From assembly GCF_017741935.1 (NCBI RefSeq), contig NZ_JAGHMH010000002.1, positions 1 through 64,000 of the forward strand: DNA of 64,000 nt, in the 5' to 3' direction. Source of the DNA: Rhizobium sp. 16-449-1b (GTDB taxonomy: Bacteria > Pseudomonadota > Alphaproteobacteria > Rhizobiales > Rhizobiaceae). Below are positions 16,633 to 27,057 of the stretch, piece by piece. Each line of letters opens with the position of its first letter. The first letter of the stretch is position 1. The notes under the pieces were generated by a model that saw only the letters and a list, made by a program, of their open reading frames with translations, had not been told where the DNA came from and did no database searches. A program made the position numbers and the translations under genes.

Positions 16633-17873
16633 TCGCACGGTACGCCCTTGCCACCTTCTCTCTGTTCCTCAGCCTCGCAGCAACAGCCCACGCCGCCCCC
16701 TCCAAAGCCGAAGTCGAAGCCCAGTTCGAGCGCTGGGTGCAAACCGACCTCTGGCCGGAAGCGCAAAAGAGCGGCATTTCGGAAAAGACCTTCAAGGCCG
16801 CATTCGCAGGCGTCACGCTCGATTGGTCGCTGAACGACCTCGCCCCTCCCGGCTTCCCGCCGCCGAAGGAGCAGAAGCAGACGCAGGCCGAGTTCTCCTC
16901 GCCGGCGCCCTATTTCAACGATGACCGGCTGAAGCGCCTGGCCGTCACCGGCCGCAGCTTTCAGACGCAATATGCCTCGACGCTGAAGAAGATCGAGAAG
17001 ACCTATGGCGTGCCCGGCTCGATCGTGCTCGCCATCTGGGGCCGCGAGACCGGCTTCGGCGCCGCCAAGATCCCCAATTCCGGCATCGAGGTGCTGGCCA
17101 CCAAGGCTTTCATGTCCACCCGCAAGGAGATGTTCCGCACCGAGCTGATCGCCGGCCTGCATATCATCGACGGCGGCGATGTCACGGCGGCCGATTTCAA
17201 GGGATCGTCGGCCGGCGCGCTCGGCCAGCCGCAGTTCATGCCGACGAGCTATCTGAAATACGCCGTCGATTTCGATGGCGACGGCCACCGCAACATCTGG
17301 ACCTCGGTTCCCGATACGCTGGCCTCGATCGCCAACTTCCTGGTCAAGAAGGGCTGGCAGGCAAACCGCAGCTGGGGCTACGAGGTGACGATCCCCGAAA
17401 ACGTCTCCTGCGCGCAGGAAGGCCCCGATCTCGGCAAGCCGATCGCCCACTGGAATTCGCTCGGCATCGATCGCATCTCCGGCAAGGCCTTTCCGTCAGG
17501 TGAGAAGAACGCGACGGGCATGATGATGGTGCCGGCCGGCCGCGACGGCCCGGAATTCCTGGTGACGCCGAATTTCTATGTCATCAAGGAATACAACAAT
17601 TCCGATCTCTACGCGCTCTATATCGGCAATCTGGCGGACCGCATCGCCTATGGCTCCGGCGCCTTCGAGGGCGCCTGGGGCGATGTCGGCAAGATGCTGC
17701 GCTCGGATGTCGCCACCATGCAGAAGGCGCTGGAGAAGAAGGGCTACGACGTCGGCGGCTCCGATGGCCTGCCCGGCTACAAGACGCGCCGCTCCATCGG
17801 CCAGTGGCAGGAGAAGAACGGCATGAAGCCGACCTGCTATCCCGAGGCCCACATGATCGGCAAGCTGAAATAG
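16608..17873 (+). CDS. Lytic murein transglycosylase, MltB family
   Basis: Periplasmic enzyme that cleaves peptidoglycan with formation of 1,6-anhydromuramic acid. The SLT2/MltB domain spans most of the protein, with the catalytic Glu in IWGRETGFGAAK and the GSSAGALGQPQFMPTSYLKYAVDFDGDG region; a C-terminal peptidoglycan-binding helix bundle (MQKALEKKGYDVGGSDGLPG) follows. The signal peptide is ARYALATFSLFLSLAATAHA. The start is uncertain: the ATG at 16608 lies inside the right arm of the repeat, and an in-frame ATG at 16446 overlapping recR would add 54 residues encoded by the repeat. It is convergent with the MFS gene, 3 bp apart. Confidence 0.85.
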   Translation: MSGRTEGGIARYALATFSLFLSLAATAHAAPSKAEVEAQFERWVQTDLWPEAQKSGISEKTFKAAFAGVTLDWSLNDLAPPGFPPPKEQKQTQAEFSSPAPYFNDDRLKRLAVTGRSFQTQYASTLKKIEKTYGVPGSIVLAIWGRETGFGAAKIPNSGIEVLATKAFMSTRKEMFRTELIAGLHIIDGGDVTAADFKGSSAGALGQPQFMPTSYLKYAVDFDGDGHRNIWTSVPDTLASIANFLVKKGWQANRSWGYEVTIPENVSCAQEGPDLGKPIAHWNSLGIDRISGKAFPSGEKNATGMMMVPAGRDGPEFLVTPNFYVIKEYNNSDLYALYIGNLADRIAYGSGAFEGAWGDVGKMLRSDVATMQKALEKKGYDVGGSDGLPGYKTRRSIGQWQEKNGMKPTCYPEAHMIGKLK

Positions 17874-17876
17874 ACG

Positions 17877-19508
17877 CTAGTGGTGCAGGTCGATATGCGC
17901 CTTGAAGAATAGGTCGTCGCTGGGCGGAATGGCCTGGCGCTCGATCATCCGGTGCACATGCGGCCCCGCTTCGCCGCGATGCAGCGCCCTTAGCCGGTCA
18001 GTGTTTTCGCCGTCCACCTGGGTTCGCCGCTGGTTGTGGCGGATATACTCGACCCAGGTCGGCGTGTGGTAGGTCTCGGTCCACGAGCCCGGCTTTTCCA
18101 GATCGCGCATCAGCGCCCAGTTGCGGGCGCCGTCGCGGATGCGGATACGCCGCCGCTCGCCCATCAGCTGCAGGAACTCCGGCACGTCGAGATCGTCGAT
18201 TTCGTAATCGACCTGGATGACGACAGGCCCGCTGCGCGGGGTGATATCGAGGCCGAGCGCCGGCTCGGTGAAGCGGTTGAGCGGATCGAGGTTGAGCGTC
18301 TCGAAGGCCGGCATGGCGAACTTCAGCCCGATGACGATGCCGAACAGCATGACCACGGCCGACATCAGCAGCGCGTTGGCGACGCCGTAGTTGTCGGCGG
18401 CGATACCCCAGATCCAGCTCCCCCCGGCAATCCCGCCGAAGGTCACGGTCTGGTAGAGCGACAGCGCCCGGCCGACCACCCAGCGCGGCGTCGAAAGCTG
18501 CACGATGGTGTTGAACAGCGACAGCGCCAGCACCCAGCAAGCGCCCGAGATCACCAATCCCAAACAGGTGATCGCCGAAATCGGGCTGAAGGCGGCAATC
18601 GCGGCGCTGAGCGCGAAGCCGGCAAACGACAGGCGCACGATCGTCTCGCTGGAAAAGCGCTCGCGCAGCCTTGCGTTCAGCACCGCCCCGCCGATGGCGC
18701 CGATGCCGAAGGAGCCGAGCATCAGGCCGTAGGTAAGAGGTCCGCCGACCACCAGCTCCAGCGCCACGATCGGCAGGAGCGCGAGGATCGAGCTGGCGCT
18801 GATGCCGAAGATCAGCCCGCGCAGCATGACTTTCTGCAGGTTGGGCGACATGGAGATGTAGCGTAACCCGGCAAAGATGGCGCTGCCGAGCGCCTCGCGT
18901 GGCAGCGTGGTCGCGGGATAGGTCGGCTTCCAGCGCATCAGCGCATAGATCAGCGCGAAATAGCTCATCGTATTGACGGCAAAGGCGGCTGCCGCACCGG
19001 CGGCCGCCACGATGATGCCGCCGATCGCCGGCCCGACGCTGCGGGTAATGTTGAAGCCGACGCTGTTCAGCGTCACCGCGCCGGGAAGATCGGCGCGCGG
19101 CACCATGTCCCCCACCGACGCCTGCCAGGAGGGATTGTTGAGCGCCGTACCGCAGCCGAGAAGAAAGGTGAAGAACAGGAGCAGCCAGGGCGAGAGGATA
19201 CCGAAGAAGGCGAAGATGCTGAGCAGTGCGGAGACCGCCAGCATGAAACACTGCGCCGTCAGCATCACCCGCCGTCTGTCGAAGCTGTCCGCCAGCGCCC
19301 CCGAAACCAGCGAGAAGAGCATGATCGGCAGAGCGGTGGAGGTCTGCACCAGCGCCACCATGTCGCCCGACGCGGTGATCATGGTCATCATCCACGCGGC
19401 ACCGACCGCCTGGATCAGGCCGCCGAAATTGGAAGCGATGCTGGCGAACCAGATGGTGCGGTAGGTCTCGTGCCTGAGTGGTGCCAGTGTCGATGAAGTA
19501 TAGGCCAC
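17877..19508 (-). CDS. MFS exporter, EntS/transmembrane secretion effector type
   Basis: A 543-residue major facilitator with about ten to twelve hydrophobic helices and the loop motif GALADSFDRRRVML between helices 2 and 3. After the last helix (about residue 405) there is a 130-residue soluble C-terminal domain (VVIQVDYEIDDLDVPEFLQLMGERR...), the combination found in the MFS_3 family (PF05977). These are thought to export siderophores or drugs; the substrate is unknown. The start is GTG at 19508 behind GGGAGG; the longer in-frame ORF has no ribosome site. Confidence 0.85.
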   Translation of the reverse strand: MAYTSSTLAPLRHETYRTIWFASIASNFGGLIQAVGAAWMMTMITASGDMVALVQTSTALPIMLFSLVSGALADSFDRRRVMLTAQCFMLAVSALLSIFAFFGILSPWLLLFFTFLLGCGTALNNPSWQASVGDMVPRADLPGAVTLNSVGFNITRSVGPAIGGIIVAAAGAAAAFAVNTMSYFALIYALMRWKPTYPATTLPREALGSAIFAGLRYISMSPNLQKVMLRGLIFGISASSILALLPIVALELVVGGPLTYGLMLGSFGIGAIGGAVLNARLRERFSSETIVRLSFAGFALSAAIAAFSPISAITCLGLVISGACWVLALSLFNTIVQLSTPRWVVGRALSLYQTVTFGGIAGGSWIWGIAADNYGVANALLMSAVVMLFGIVIGLKFAMPAFETLNLDPLNRFTEPALGLDITPRSGPVVIQVDYEIDDLDVPEFLQLMGERRRIRIRDGARNWALMRDLEKPGSWTETYHTPTWVEYIRHNQRRTQVDGENTDRLRALHRGEAGPHVHRMIERQAIPPSDDLFFKAHIDLHH

Positions 19509-19612
19509 GATTCCTCCCGTCGAATGCCATGCGCTGCGCCAAGCTATATAAGCGAAACGGCGAGCAAGGCCACCGACCGCCTGCCGCAACCGCGCCGCAC
19601 CGCCGATGGAGC

Positions 19613-19641
19613 TTGCAATTTCGCGGAAACGGGCCTATATG
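19613..19641 (+). promoter_or_regulatory. Predicted sigma-70 promoter of the rimP-nusA-infB operon
   Basis: A -35 TTGCAA (19613-19618) and a -10 TATATG (19636-19641, overlapping CTATAT) are separated by 17 bp. This is a good rhizobial housekeeping promoter. Transcription would begin near 19648, giving a leader of about 93 nt before rimP. Confidence 0.65.
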
Positions 19642-19669
19642 GCTCTCAAATCTTGATCGCATTGATGAG

Positions 19670-19698
19670 GAGTGGGCCGCAAGGACCCGCTCTTTTTT
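19670..19698 (+). terminator. Terminator inside the rimP leader (candidate attenuator)
   Basis: GAGTGGG (670-676) pairs with CCCGCTC (686-692, one G-U) and is followed by TTTTTT. It lies downstream of the predicted promoter and 43 bp upstream of rimP, with no gene ending before it on this strand. Confidence 0.65.
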
Positions 19699-19740
19699 AT
19701 TACCGCGATCGCCCGAAAATATCGCTTAGGAGCGCATCGC

Positions 19741-20346
19741 TTGTCGGATTCGACGAACGCAGACAATGAACTTGAGCCGCGGCTGATCACCGAGACTGGC
19801 CTCGACCAGCGCCTCGCCGCCATCATCGAGCCCGTCCTCATCGACCTCGGCTACCGCCTGATCCGCGTGCGCATGCTCAACCAGAACGGCGCCACCATGC
19901 AGATCATGGCCGAGCGCAACGATGGAACCATGGACGTCGAAGGCTGCGAGGAGGTCTCGGTGGCCGTTTCTCCGGTTCTCGATGTGGAAGATCCGATCGA
20001 TAAAGAGTATCATCTGGAAGTGTCGTCGCCCGGCATCGATCGCCCGATGGTGCGCAAGTCCGATTTCGTGCGCTGGCAGGGCCATCTCCTGAAGTGCGAG
20101 ACCTCGATCATCGTCGGTGGTCGCAAGCGCTTCCGCGGCAAGATCGTTTCCAGCGACGTCGATGGCTTCACGCTCGAGCGTGACGAGGCTCCGGCCGGCG
20201 AGGAAAAGGCGATCGTCATTCCGTTCACAGCGCTTGCCGATGCGAAACTCATTCTGACCGACGATCTGATCCGTGATGCCCTGCGCGCCGACAAGCTGGC
20301 GAAGGCAGAGGCCGCGAACCAGAACGAAGCGGAAGACGAAGAATAA
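19741..20346 (+). CDS. rimP: Ribosome maturation factor RimP
   Basis: RimP helps assemble the 30S subunit. The 201-residue protein has the N-terminal alpha/beta domain ([27 protein letters not shown]) and the [20 protein letters not shown] segment that defines the family, with an acidic C-terminal tail. The start chosen is TTG at 19741, preceded by AGGAG at good spacing; an in-frame extension to 19672 would overlap the leader terminator. It is the first gene of the rimP-nusA-ylxR-infB operon. Confidence 0.93.
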   Translation: MSDSTNADNELEPRLITETGLDQRLAAIIEPVLIDLGYRLIRVRMLNQNGATMQIMAERNDGTMDVEGCEEVSVAVSPVLDVEDPIDKEYHLEVSSPGIDRPMVRKSDFVRWQGHLLKCETSIIVGGRKRFRGKIVSSDVDGFTLERDEAPAGEEKAIVIPFTALADAKLILTDDLIRDALRADKLAKAEAANQNEAEDEE

Positions 20347-20406
20347 ACCGATCAACTTGTGGCGCCGGGCAAGGGAAGCCTCAGCGCCTAGACGGAGACA
20401 AAACAC

Positions 20407-22011
20407 ATGGCAGTCAGTGCGAACCGGCTCGAACTTCTGCAGATCGCAGATGCAGTCGCCCGCGAAAAGGTCATCGACCGCGAGATCGTGCTCGCCGCGA
20501 TGGCGGACGCGATCCAGAAGGCGGCGCGCTCGCGCTACGGCACTGAATCCAACATCCGCGCCGACATCAACCCGAAGACCGGCGAAATCCGCCTGCAGCG
20601 TCTGCTCGAGGTTGTCGAGGCAGCTGAAGACTACTCGACGCAGATCCCGCTCGAGCTGGCCCGCGACCGCAACCCGGACGCAGCCCTTGGCGATTTCATC
20701 GCCGATCCGCTGCCGCCGATGGATTTCGGCCGTATCGCCGCCCAGTCCGCCAAGCAGGTCATCGTCCAGAAGGTTCGCGAAGCCGAGCGTGATCGCCAGT
20801 TCGACGAATTCAAGGATCGCGTCGGCGAAATCGTCAACGGCACCGTCAAGCGCGTCGAATACGGCAACGTCATCGTCGACCTCGGCCGTGGCGAAGGCAT
20901 CATCCGCCGCGACGAAATGATCCCGCGCGAAAACGTCCGCTATGGCGATCGCGTCCGCGCATACGTATATGACGTACGTCGCGAACAGCGCGGCCCGCAG
21001 ATCTTCCTGTCGCGCACGCATCCGCAGTTCATGGTCAAGCTCTTCACCATGGAAGTGCCTGAAATCTACGACGGCATCATTCAGGTGAAGTCGGTTGCCC
21101 GCGATCCGGGTTCGCGCGCCAAGATCGCCGTGATCTCGAACGATAGCTCGATCGATCCGGTTGGCGCCTGCGTCGGTATGCGTGGTTCGCGCGTTCAGGC
21201 CGTTGTCGGTGAGCTCCAGGGCGAAAAGATCGACATCATTCCATGGTCGCAGGACCCGGCGACCTTCGTCGTCAACGCCCTGCAGCCGGCTGAAGTCGCC
21301 AAGGTCGTTCTCGATGAAGATGCCGAGCGCATCGAAGTCGTGGTTCCGGACGAGCAGCTGTCGCTGGCCATCGGCCGCCGCGGCCAGAACGTTCGCCTCG
21401 CTTCGCAGCTGACCGGCTGGGATATCGACATCATGACGGAAGCCGAAGAATCGGAACGCCGTCAGAAGGAATTCAACGAGCGCACCAACCTGTTCATGGA
21501 TTCGCTCGACGTCGACGAAATGGTCGGCCAGGTTCTGGCCTCCGAAGGCTTCGCCGCCGTTGAGGAACTGGCTTACGTCGAACTCGACGAAATCGCCTCG
21601 ATCGACGGTTTCGACGAAGACACCGCGCAGGAAATCCAGACCCGCGCCCGCGAATATCTCGAAAAGCTCGAAGCCGAGATGGACGAGAAGCGCAAGGCGC
21701 TCGGCGTATCGGACGAACTGCGTGGCATCGACGGTATGACCGCCCAGATGATGGTTGCCCTCGGTGAGGACGGCATCAAGACGATGGAAGACTTCGCCGG
21801 CTGCGCAGCCGACGATCTCGTCGGCTGGAGCGAGCGCAAGAACGGCGAGACCAAGAAGTTCGAGGGCCTGTTCTCGAAGTTCGACGTTTCGCGCGTCGAA
21901 GCCGAACAGATGGTCGTTCAGGCCCGCCTCGCGGCTGGCTGGATCACCGAAGAGGACCTTGCGAAGGAAGCGGAAGCTGAAGAAGCTCCCGAGGCCGAGC
22001 AGGAAGTTTAA
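20407..22011 (+). CDS. nusA: Transcription termination/antitermination factor NusA
   Basis: NusA binds RNA polymerase and nascent RNA to control pausing, termination and antitermination. The 534-residue protein contains the N-terminal RNAP-binding domain ([29 protein letters not shown]), an S1 domain ([32 protein letters not shown]), two KH domains ([47 protein letters not shown]) and C-terminal helix-hairpin-helix repeats ending in an acidic tail. The stop overlaps the next ATG (TAATG). Confidence 0.97.
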   Translation: MAVSANRLELLQIADAVAREKVIDREIVLAAMADAIQKAARSRYGTESNIRADINPKTGEIRLQRLLEVVEAAEDYSTQIPLELARDRNPDAALGDFIADPLPPMDFGRIAAQSAKQVIVQKVREAERDRQFDEFKDRVGEIVNGTVKRVEYGNVIVDLGRGEGIIRRDEMIPRENVRYGDRVRAYVYDVRREQRGPQIFLSRTHPQFMVKLFTMEVPEIYDGIIQVKSVARDPGSRAKIAVISNDSSIDPVGACVGMRGSRVQAVVGELQGEKIDIIPWSQDPATFVVNALQPAEVAKVVLDEDAERIEVVVPDEQLSLAIGRRGQNVRLASQLTGWDIDIMTEAEESERRQKEFNERTNLFMDSLDVDEMVGQVLASEGFAAVEELAYVELDEIASIDGFDEDTAQEIQTRAREYLEKLEAEMDEKRKALGVSDELRGIDGMTAQMMVALGEDGIKTMEDFAGCAADDLVGWSERKNGETKKFEGLFSKFDVSRVEAEQMVVQARLAAGWITEEDLAKEAEAEEAPEAEQEV

Positions 22012-22700
22012 TGTCTGCGCGTGAGCCTACCGTTTCTCCTGAGGACGACGATCTTGCAGGTTATGACGTGAATGGTCGCATGTGCATCGTGACGCGCGAA
22101 AGCGGATCGCCGGATGAGCTGATCCGCTTCGTCGCCGCTCCCGATGGGACGGTGGTGGCCGACCTGAAGCGTCAGCTTCCGGGTCGCGGCTGCTGGGTGA
22201 AGATCGACCGCGCCCTGGTCGACAAGGCGGTGGCGAAGAAATCCTTCGCCCGCGCCCTGAAAACGGATGTGAAGGCGGCCGCCGATCTCGGCGAGACCGT
22301 CGACAAGCTGCTGATGCAGCAACTGATGCAGATGATGAACATGGCCCGCAAGGCCGGACAGTTCATCACCGGCGCCTCGAAAGTGGATGCCGCGATCCGC
22401 AGTGGCGCGGCGCTTGCCGTGTTCCATGCAACGGACGCGGCGGCCGACGGCGTGAGAAAGATCGACCAGGCCCGCAAGGCCTGGCACCTCGGAATGGAGA
22501 CCGAGGAGGAAATACCTTCCTACAAACTCTTCTCGGAGAGCGAAATGGAAGGCCTGATGGGTCAGAACGCTTTTATCCATGCTGCAGTGCTTGCAGGGCA
22601 GGCGGGTGAGGGTGTAGTGAAGCGCGCAAAGATGCTCGAACAGTACCGCAATGGCGGTCAGTCCCGGGCAGCGGGCGGCGCTGGCCGGCAAAAACAATGA
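22011..22700 (+). CDS. YlxR-family RNA-binding protein with L7Ae-like C-terminus
   Basis: A 229-residue protein. The N-terminal half is DUF448/YlxR (MCIVTRESGSPDELIRFVAAPDG with PGRGCWV in place of the GRGAY/W motif). The C-terminal half resembles the L7Ae/ribosomal L30e fold (LMQMMNMARKAGQFITGASKVDAAIRSGAALAVFHATDA). Such fused forms are usual between nusA and infB in Rhizobiales and are thought to bind RNA. It overlaps nusA by one base and precedes infB by 99 bp. Confidence 0.9.
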   Translation: MSAREPTVSPEDDDLAGYDVNGRMCIVTRESGSPDELIRFVAAPDGTVVADLKRQLPGRGCWVKIDRALVDKAVAKKSFARALKTDVKAAADLGETVDKLLMQQLMQMMNMARKAGQFITGASKVDAAIRSGAALAVFHATDAAADGVRKIDQARKAWHLGMETEEEIPSYKLFSESEMEGLMGQNAFIHAAVLAGQAGEGVVKRAKMLEQYRNGGQSRAAGGAGRQKQ

Positions 22701-22750
22701 TACGGTCACCGGACTTGTCCGGCCCGATGTCATTGATCGACATTTTGATT

Positions 22751-22782
22751 GACAGGGACTGATGACGTCATCGCTCCCTGTC
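22751..22782. repeat. 32-bp near-perfect palindrome upstream of infB
   Basis: Arms GACAGGGA (22751) and TCCCTGTC (22775) flank a 12-bp palindromic core GATGACGTCATC; only the 2-bp steps CT/GC do not match. A second short hairpin CCGGAC-TT-GTCCGG lies at 22709-22722. No T-run follows, so this is not a standard terminator; it lies 17 bp before the infB start. Confidence 0.75.
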
Positions 22783-22799
22783 CGAAGGAACGGGAACGA

Positions 22800-25568
22800 A
22801 TGACCGATAGCAATGACGACAAGACACTGAACGGCCCGGGCAAGAAGACTCTGACCCTGAAACCGTCGGGCGTAAGCCAGGGCACCGTGCGCCAGGATAT
22901 GGGCCGCGGTCGCACCAAGGCGGTCGTTGTCGAGACCCGCAAGCGGCGCCCGATGCGCCCGGAAGACGAACAGCGCCCGATCACCCCGGTGGCAGCACCG
23001 GCAGCGCCCGTACGCGCCGCCGAGCCCGCTCCTGCGCCCGCAGCACAGGCAGCGGCAACACCGGCTCCGGCACCTGTTCAGCAGGCCCGCCCGCCGCAGC
23101 CCCAGCAGCCGCAGCGCTACAACCAGCCGAGCGGCCAGCAGTATAACCGTCCGCAATCCCAGCAGCCTTCGCGCCAGCAGGATCGTCCGCGTCCGGTGGT
23201 TCTGAACCATCTGTCGCCGGAAGAAATGGATGCGCGCCGCCGTGCGCTCGCCATGGCCCAGGTTCGTGACGCCGAGGATGCGGTTCGCCGCGCCGAGGAA
23301 GAAAAGCGCCGTGCCGCCGAAGAGGTTGCTCGCCAGGCCGCTGCCGCTGAAGAAGCCAAGCGCCTTGCCGCCGAGGAAGCAGAACGCGCCGCTGCGGCCG
23401 CTGCCGCTCCGCCGGCACCCGCAACTCCCGCTCCGGCTGCCGCCGAAGCACCGCGCACGCAGGCTGCGGCACCCGCCGTTCGCCGCACCGATGCGCCGTC
23501 TTCCGCCCGTCCGGCTCCCGGTGGCGCACCGGCTGCCCCCGGCGTCCGTCGCCGTGAAAATGATGAGGATGATCGCGGCGGTGCACCGCGCGGTGGCGCT
23601 CCGGCGCGTGGCCGTGTCGTGCGTCCGGAACCGGCAAAGCCTGTTACCGCGCGTCCGAAGGGTGACGATGGTCGCCGCCAGGGCAAGCTGACGATCACGG
23701 CTGCAAGCACGGATGACGACGGCAACAACCGTGGCCGCTCGATGGCCGCCATGCGCCGTCGCCAGGAAAAGTTCCGCCGCAGCCAGATCCAGGAAACCCG
23801 CGAAAAGGTTATTCGCGAAGTCATCCTGCCTGAGACCATCACCATTCAGGAACTGTCGCAGCGTATGTCTGAACGCGCCGTCGACGTCATCAAGTACCTG
23901 ATGAAGGAAGGCCAGATGATGAAGCCGGGCGACGTCATCGACGCCGACCTCGCAGAACTCATCGCCGGCGAATTCGGCCACACCGTCAAGCGCGTTTCGG
24001 AATCCGACGTTGAAGAAGGTATCTTCGACCGGGCCGACGATGCCGGCGAAATGGTTTCGCGTCCGCCAGTCGTGACGATCATGGGTCACGTCGACCACGG
24101 CAAGACCTCGCTGCTCGACGCCATCCGTCAGGCAAACGTCGTCTCCGGCGAAGCCGGTGGCATCACCCAGCACATCGGTGCCTATCAGGTCGAACAGAAC
24201 GGCCAGAAGATCACCTTCATCGACACCCCCGGCCACGCCGCCTTCACGGCCATGCGTGCCCGTGGTGCGCAGGCAACCGATATCGCGATCCTGGTGGTCG
24301 CGGCCGACGACAGCGTCATGCCTCAGACGATCGAATCCATCAGCCACGCCAAGGCGGCCGGTGTTCCGATCATCGTGGCGATCAACAAGATCGACAAGCA
24401 CGAAGCCAATCCGGACAAGGTCCGTCAGCAGCTTCTGCAGCACGAAGTCTTCGTTGAATCGCTCGGCGGTGAAGTGCTCGACGTCGAAGTGTCTGCCAAG
24501 AACAAGACCAACCTCGACAAGCTGCTCGAAGCCGTCCTGCTGCAGGCCGAAATCCTCGACCTCAAGGCCGACCCGACGCGTACTGCCGAAGGTATCGTGA
24601 TCGAAGCCCAGCTCGACCGTGGTCGTGGTGCGGTTGCGACCGTCCTCGTCCAGAAGGGTACGCTGAAGCCCGGCCAGATCATCGTTGCCGGCGATCAGTG
24701 GGGCCGCGTTCGCGCGCTCGTCACCGACAAGGGCGACCATGTCAAGGAAGCGGGTCCGGCCATGCCGGTCGAAGTGCTCGGCCTGTCCGGCACGCCTGCT
24801 GCCGGTGACAAGTTCGCCGTCGTCGAAAACGAGAGCCGTGCCCGCGAGATTTCCGAATATCGCCAGCGTCTGGCCCGCGACAAGGCGGTTGCCCGCCAGA
24901 CCGGCCAGCGCGGTTCGCTCGAACAGATGATGAGCAAGCTGCAGAACACCGGCTTCAAGGAATTCCCGCTGCTCATCAAGGGCGACGTGCAGGGTTCCAT
25001 CGAAGCGATCATCGGTGCTCTCGACAAGCTCGGCACCGACGAAGTGCGGGCCCGTATCGTCCATTCGGGCGCCGGTGCCATCACCGAGTCGGATCTGGCG
25101 CTTGCCGAATCCTCCGACGCCGCGATCATCGGCTTCAACGTCCGTGCCAACGCACAGGCACGTGTCGCCGCCGAACGCGCGGGCATCGAGATCCGCTACT
25201 ACAACATCATCTACGATCTGGTGGATGACGTGAAGGCAGCGATGTCGGGTCTGCTCACGCCGGAGCGCCGCGAAACCTTCCTCGGCAATGCCGAGATCCT
25301 CGAGGTGTTCAACATCACCAAGACCGGCAAGGTCGCGGGTTGCCGCGTTACCGAAGGCAAGGTCGAACGTGGTGCTGGCGTCCGCCTCATCCGCGACAAC
25401 GTCGTCATCCACGAAGGCAAGCTCAAGACGCTCAAGCGCTTCAAGGACGAAGTATCGGAAGTTCCGGTCGGTCAGGAATGCGGTATGGCCTTCGAGAACT
25501 ACGAAGACATCCGCGCGGGCGATGTCATCGAATGCTTCCGCGTCGAGCATATCACCCGTACGCTCTGA
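22800..25568 (+). CDS. infB: Translation initiation factor IF-2
   Basis: GTPase that places initiator tRNA on the 30S subunit. The 922-residue protein has a long N-terminal Ala/Pro/Glu/Arg-rich region (about residues 30-340), an IF2_N domain ([28 protein letters not shown]), then the G domain with G1 GHVDHGKT at 429-436, DTPGHAAF and NKIDK, and the C-terminal initiator-tRNA-binding beta barrels ending [16 protein letters not shown]. The ATG at 22800 ([12 protein letters not shown]) was chosen; an upstream TTG in frame would extend through the palindrome. Confidence 0.97.
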   Translation: MTDSNDDKTLNGPGKKTLTLKPSGVSQGTVRQDMGRGRTKAVVVETRKRRPMRPEDEQRPITPVAAPAAPVRAAEPAPAPAAQAAATPAPAPVQQARPPQPQQPQRYNQPSGQQYNRPQSQQPSRQQDRPRPVVLNHLSPEEMDARRRALAMAQVRDAEDAVRRAEEEKRRAAEEVARQAAAAEEAKRLAAEEAERAAAAAAAPPAPATPAPAAAEAPRTQAAAPAVRRTDAPSSARPAPGGAPAAPGVRRRENDEDDRGGAPRGGAPARGRVVRPEPAKPVTARPKGDDGRRQGKLTITAASTDDDGNNRGRSMAAMRRRQEKFRRSQIQETREKVIREVILPETITIQELSQRMSERAVDVIKYLMKEGQMMKPGDVIDADLAELIAGEFGHTVKRVSESDVEEGIFDRADDAGEMVSRPPVVTIMGHVDHGKTSLLDAIRQANVVSGEAGGITQHIGAYQVEQNGQKITFIDTPGHAAFTAMRARGAQATDIAILVVAADDSVMPQTIESISHAKAAGVPIIVAINKIDKHEANPDKVRQQLLQHEVFVESLGGEVLDVEVSAKNKTNLDKLLEAVLLQAEILDLKADPTRTAEGIVIEAQLDRGRGAVATVLVQKGTLKPGQIIVAGDQWGRVRALVTDKGDHVKEAGPAMPVEVLGLSGTPAAGDKFAVVENESRAREISEYRQRLARDKAVARQTGQRGSLEQMMSKLQNTGFKEFPLLIKGDVQGSIEAIIGALDKLGTDEVRARIVHSGAGAITESDLALAESSDAAIIGFNVRANAQARVAAERAGIEIRYYNIIYDLVDDVKAAMSGLLTPERRETFLGNAEILEVFNITKTGKVAGCRVTEGKVERGAGVRLIRDNVVIHEGKLKTLKRFKDEVSEVPVGQECGMAFENYEDIRAGDVIECFRVEHITRTL

Positions 25569-25591
25569 TCGTGCGAGACTAGAGTTGTGGA

Positions 25592-25622
25592 CGGGCGCCG
25601 GATCATATGAGGCCGGCGCCCG
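25592..25622 (+). terminator. Hairpin between infB and rbfA
   Basis: CGGGCGCCGG (25592-25601) pairs perfectly with CCGGCGCCCG (25613-25622) around an 11-nt loop. The following AACCTTTT is a weak T-run, so it may be a partial terminator or an RNA-processing site. Confidence 0.55.
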
Positions 25623-25625
25623 AAC

Positions 25626-25672
25626 CTTTTGAGGCCCCGGACTTTTGAGGCCCCAGATTTTTGAGGCAAAGA
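25626..25672 (+). repeat. Three short tandem repeats directly before rbfA
   Basis: Units CTTTTGAGGCCCCGGA (25626-25641), CTTTTGAGGCCCCAGA (25642-25657) and the degenerate TTTTTGAGGCAAAGA (25658-25672) follow each other without spacing and end 4 bp before the rbfA ATG. Each unit holds a GAGG that resembles a ribosome-binding site; the last is placed to serve rbfA. Confidence 0.8.
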
Positions 25673-25675
25673 ACA

Positions 25676-26083
25676 ATGGCAACGAAAACCTCGACAGCAC
25701 AGTCGCAGCGCATGCTGCGCGTCGGCGAGCAGGTACGCGCCGCGATCACCCAGGTCCTGCAGCGCGGCGAAGTGCGCGACGACCTCCTTGAAAAGACCGT
25801 CATCTCCGTATCCGAAGTGCGCATGTCGACCGACCTGAAGGTCGCGACCGCCTTCATCACGCCGCTCGGCGTGTCGGATCACGAGACGGTCATCACGGCG
25901 CTCAACCGCCACGCCAAATTCATCCGCGGCCGTCTCGGCCCGCATCTCCGGCAGATGAAATTCATGCCCGAGATCCGCTTCCGCGACGATACGAGCTTCG
26001 ACAATTACAAGAAGATCGACGAACTGCTGCGCTCGCCCGAGGTCATGCGCGACCTTGAGGACGGCGATACCGACGAAAAGTAA
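25676..26083 (+). CDS. rbfA: Ribosome-binding factor A
   Basis: RbfA is a KH-fold cold-shock protein that matures the 30S subunit. The 135-residue product has [24 protein letters not shown] at the N-terminus, [23 protein letters not shown], and [20 protein letters not shown] near the C-terminus, all diagnostic. An in-frame ATG lies 15 bp upstream, but the ATG at 25676 has better spacing to GAGG in the last tandem repeat. Twelve base pairs separate it from truB. Confidence 0.95.
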   Translation: MATKTSTAQSQRMLRVGEQVRAAITQVLQRGEVRDDLLEKTVISVSEVRMSTDLKVATAFITPLGVSDHETVITALNRHAKFIRGRLGPHLRQMKFMPEIRFRDDTSFDNYKKIDELLRSPEVMRDLEDGDTDEK

Positions 26084-26095
26084 TAGAAGAGCCTT

Positions 26096-27028
26096 ATGTC
26101 CAAACCACGCAAGCCCAAAGGCCGCCCGATCTCGGGCTGGCTTATCCTTGACAAGCCCGTCGACTTCGGCTCGACCGAAGCCGTCTCCAAGATCAAGTGG
26201 CTGTTCAAGGCGCAGAAATGCGGCCACGCCGGTACGCTCGATCCGCTGGCTTCGGGCATGCTGCCGATCGCGCTTGGCGATGCGACCAAGACCGTTCCCT
26301 ACGTCATGGACGGCCGCAAGATCTACGAATTCACCGTGACCTGGGGCGAGCAGCGCTCGACCGACGACCTCGAGGGCGAGGTTATCGAGAGCTCCGACAA
26401 GCGTCCGACCGAAGACGAGATCCTGGCGCTGCTGCCCAACTACACTGGCGTCATCAGCCAGGTCCCGCCGCAGTTCTCGGCGATCAAGATCGCAGGCGAG
26501 CGCGCCTATGACCTCGCCCGCGAGGGTGAAACGGTCGAGATTCCGTCGCGTGAGGTCGAAATCTATCGCCTGACGCTGCTCGAATGCGAGAACGAAAACA
26601 CCGCGCATTTCGAAGTCGAGTGCGGCAAGGGCACCTATGTCCGCGCGCTTGCCCGCGATTTCGGCCGCGATCTCGGCTGCTTCGGCCACATCTCCGGCCT
26701 GCGCCGCAGCTTCGTCGCACCGTTTGCCGAGGATACGATGATCCCGCTCGCCGAGCTCGTCGCACTGGAAGACATTCAGGATGACGAAGAACGCCTGGCG
26801 GCACTCGACGCGCTTCTGATCGACACCAGCGAGGCGCTCTCCTCGCTGCCGCATCTGATCGTCAACGACGACCAAGCCCACCGCCTGAAGATGGGCAACC
26901 CCATCCTGGTGCGCGGCCGCGATGCGCCGGTGGAAGAAAGCGAAGCCTATGCCACGGCCCGTGGCAAGCTGATCGCCATCGGCGAAATCGGCCAGGGCGA
27001 GTTCCGCCCCAAGCGCGTCTTCGGCTGA
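26096..27028 (+). CDS. truB: tRNA pseudouridine(55) synthase TruB
   Basis: Makes pseudouridine 55 in the T-loop of all tRNAs. The 310-residue protein has [24 protein letters not shown], the catalytic aspartate at residue 49 in [22 protein letters not shown], then [16 protein letters not shown] and the [28 protein letters not shown] region. It closes the rbfA-truB pair and is followed by a GC-rich stem at 27038-27057. Confidence 0.96.
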   Translation: MSKPRKPKGRPISGWLILDKPVDFGSTEAVSKIKWLFKAQKCGHAGTLDPLASGMLPIALGDATKTVPYVMDGRKIYEFTVTWGEQRSTDDLEGEVIESSDKRPTEDEILALLPNYTGVISQVPPQFSAIKIAGERAYDLAREGETVEIPSREVEIYRLTLLECENENTAHFEVECGKGTYVRALARDFGRDLGCFGHISGLRRSFVAPFAEDTMIPLAELVALEDIQDDEERLAALDALLIDTSEALSSLPHLIVNDDQAHRLKMGNPILVRGRDAPVEESEAYATARGKLIAIGEIGQGEFRPKRVFG

Positions 27029-27037
27029 TGTTTTTAA

Positions 27038-27057
27038 CCCGGCGCCGACGCGCCGGG
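27038..27057 (+). terminator. GC-rich stem after truB
   Basis: CCCGGCGC and GCGCCGGG pair perfectly across a 4-nt loop 9 bp after truB. There is no T-run after it, so termination strength is doubtful. Confidence 0.5.

Noticed and set aside
25626..25672. Tandem repeats before rbfA as a CRISPR array
   Set aside because: Units are contiguous, 16 bp long, without spacers and without cas genes nearby.
22008..25700. 1230-codon open frame opposite infB
   Set aside because: It mirrors the GC-rich third positions of infB and has no recognisable domain; a shadow frame.
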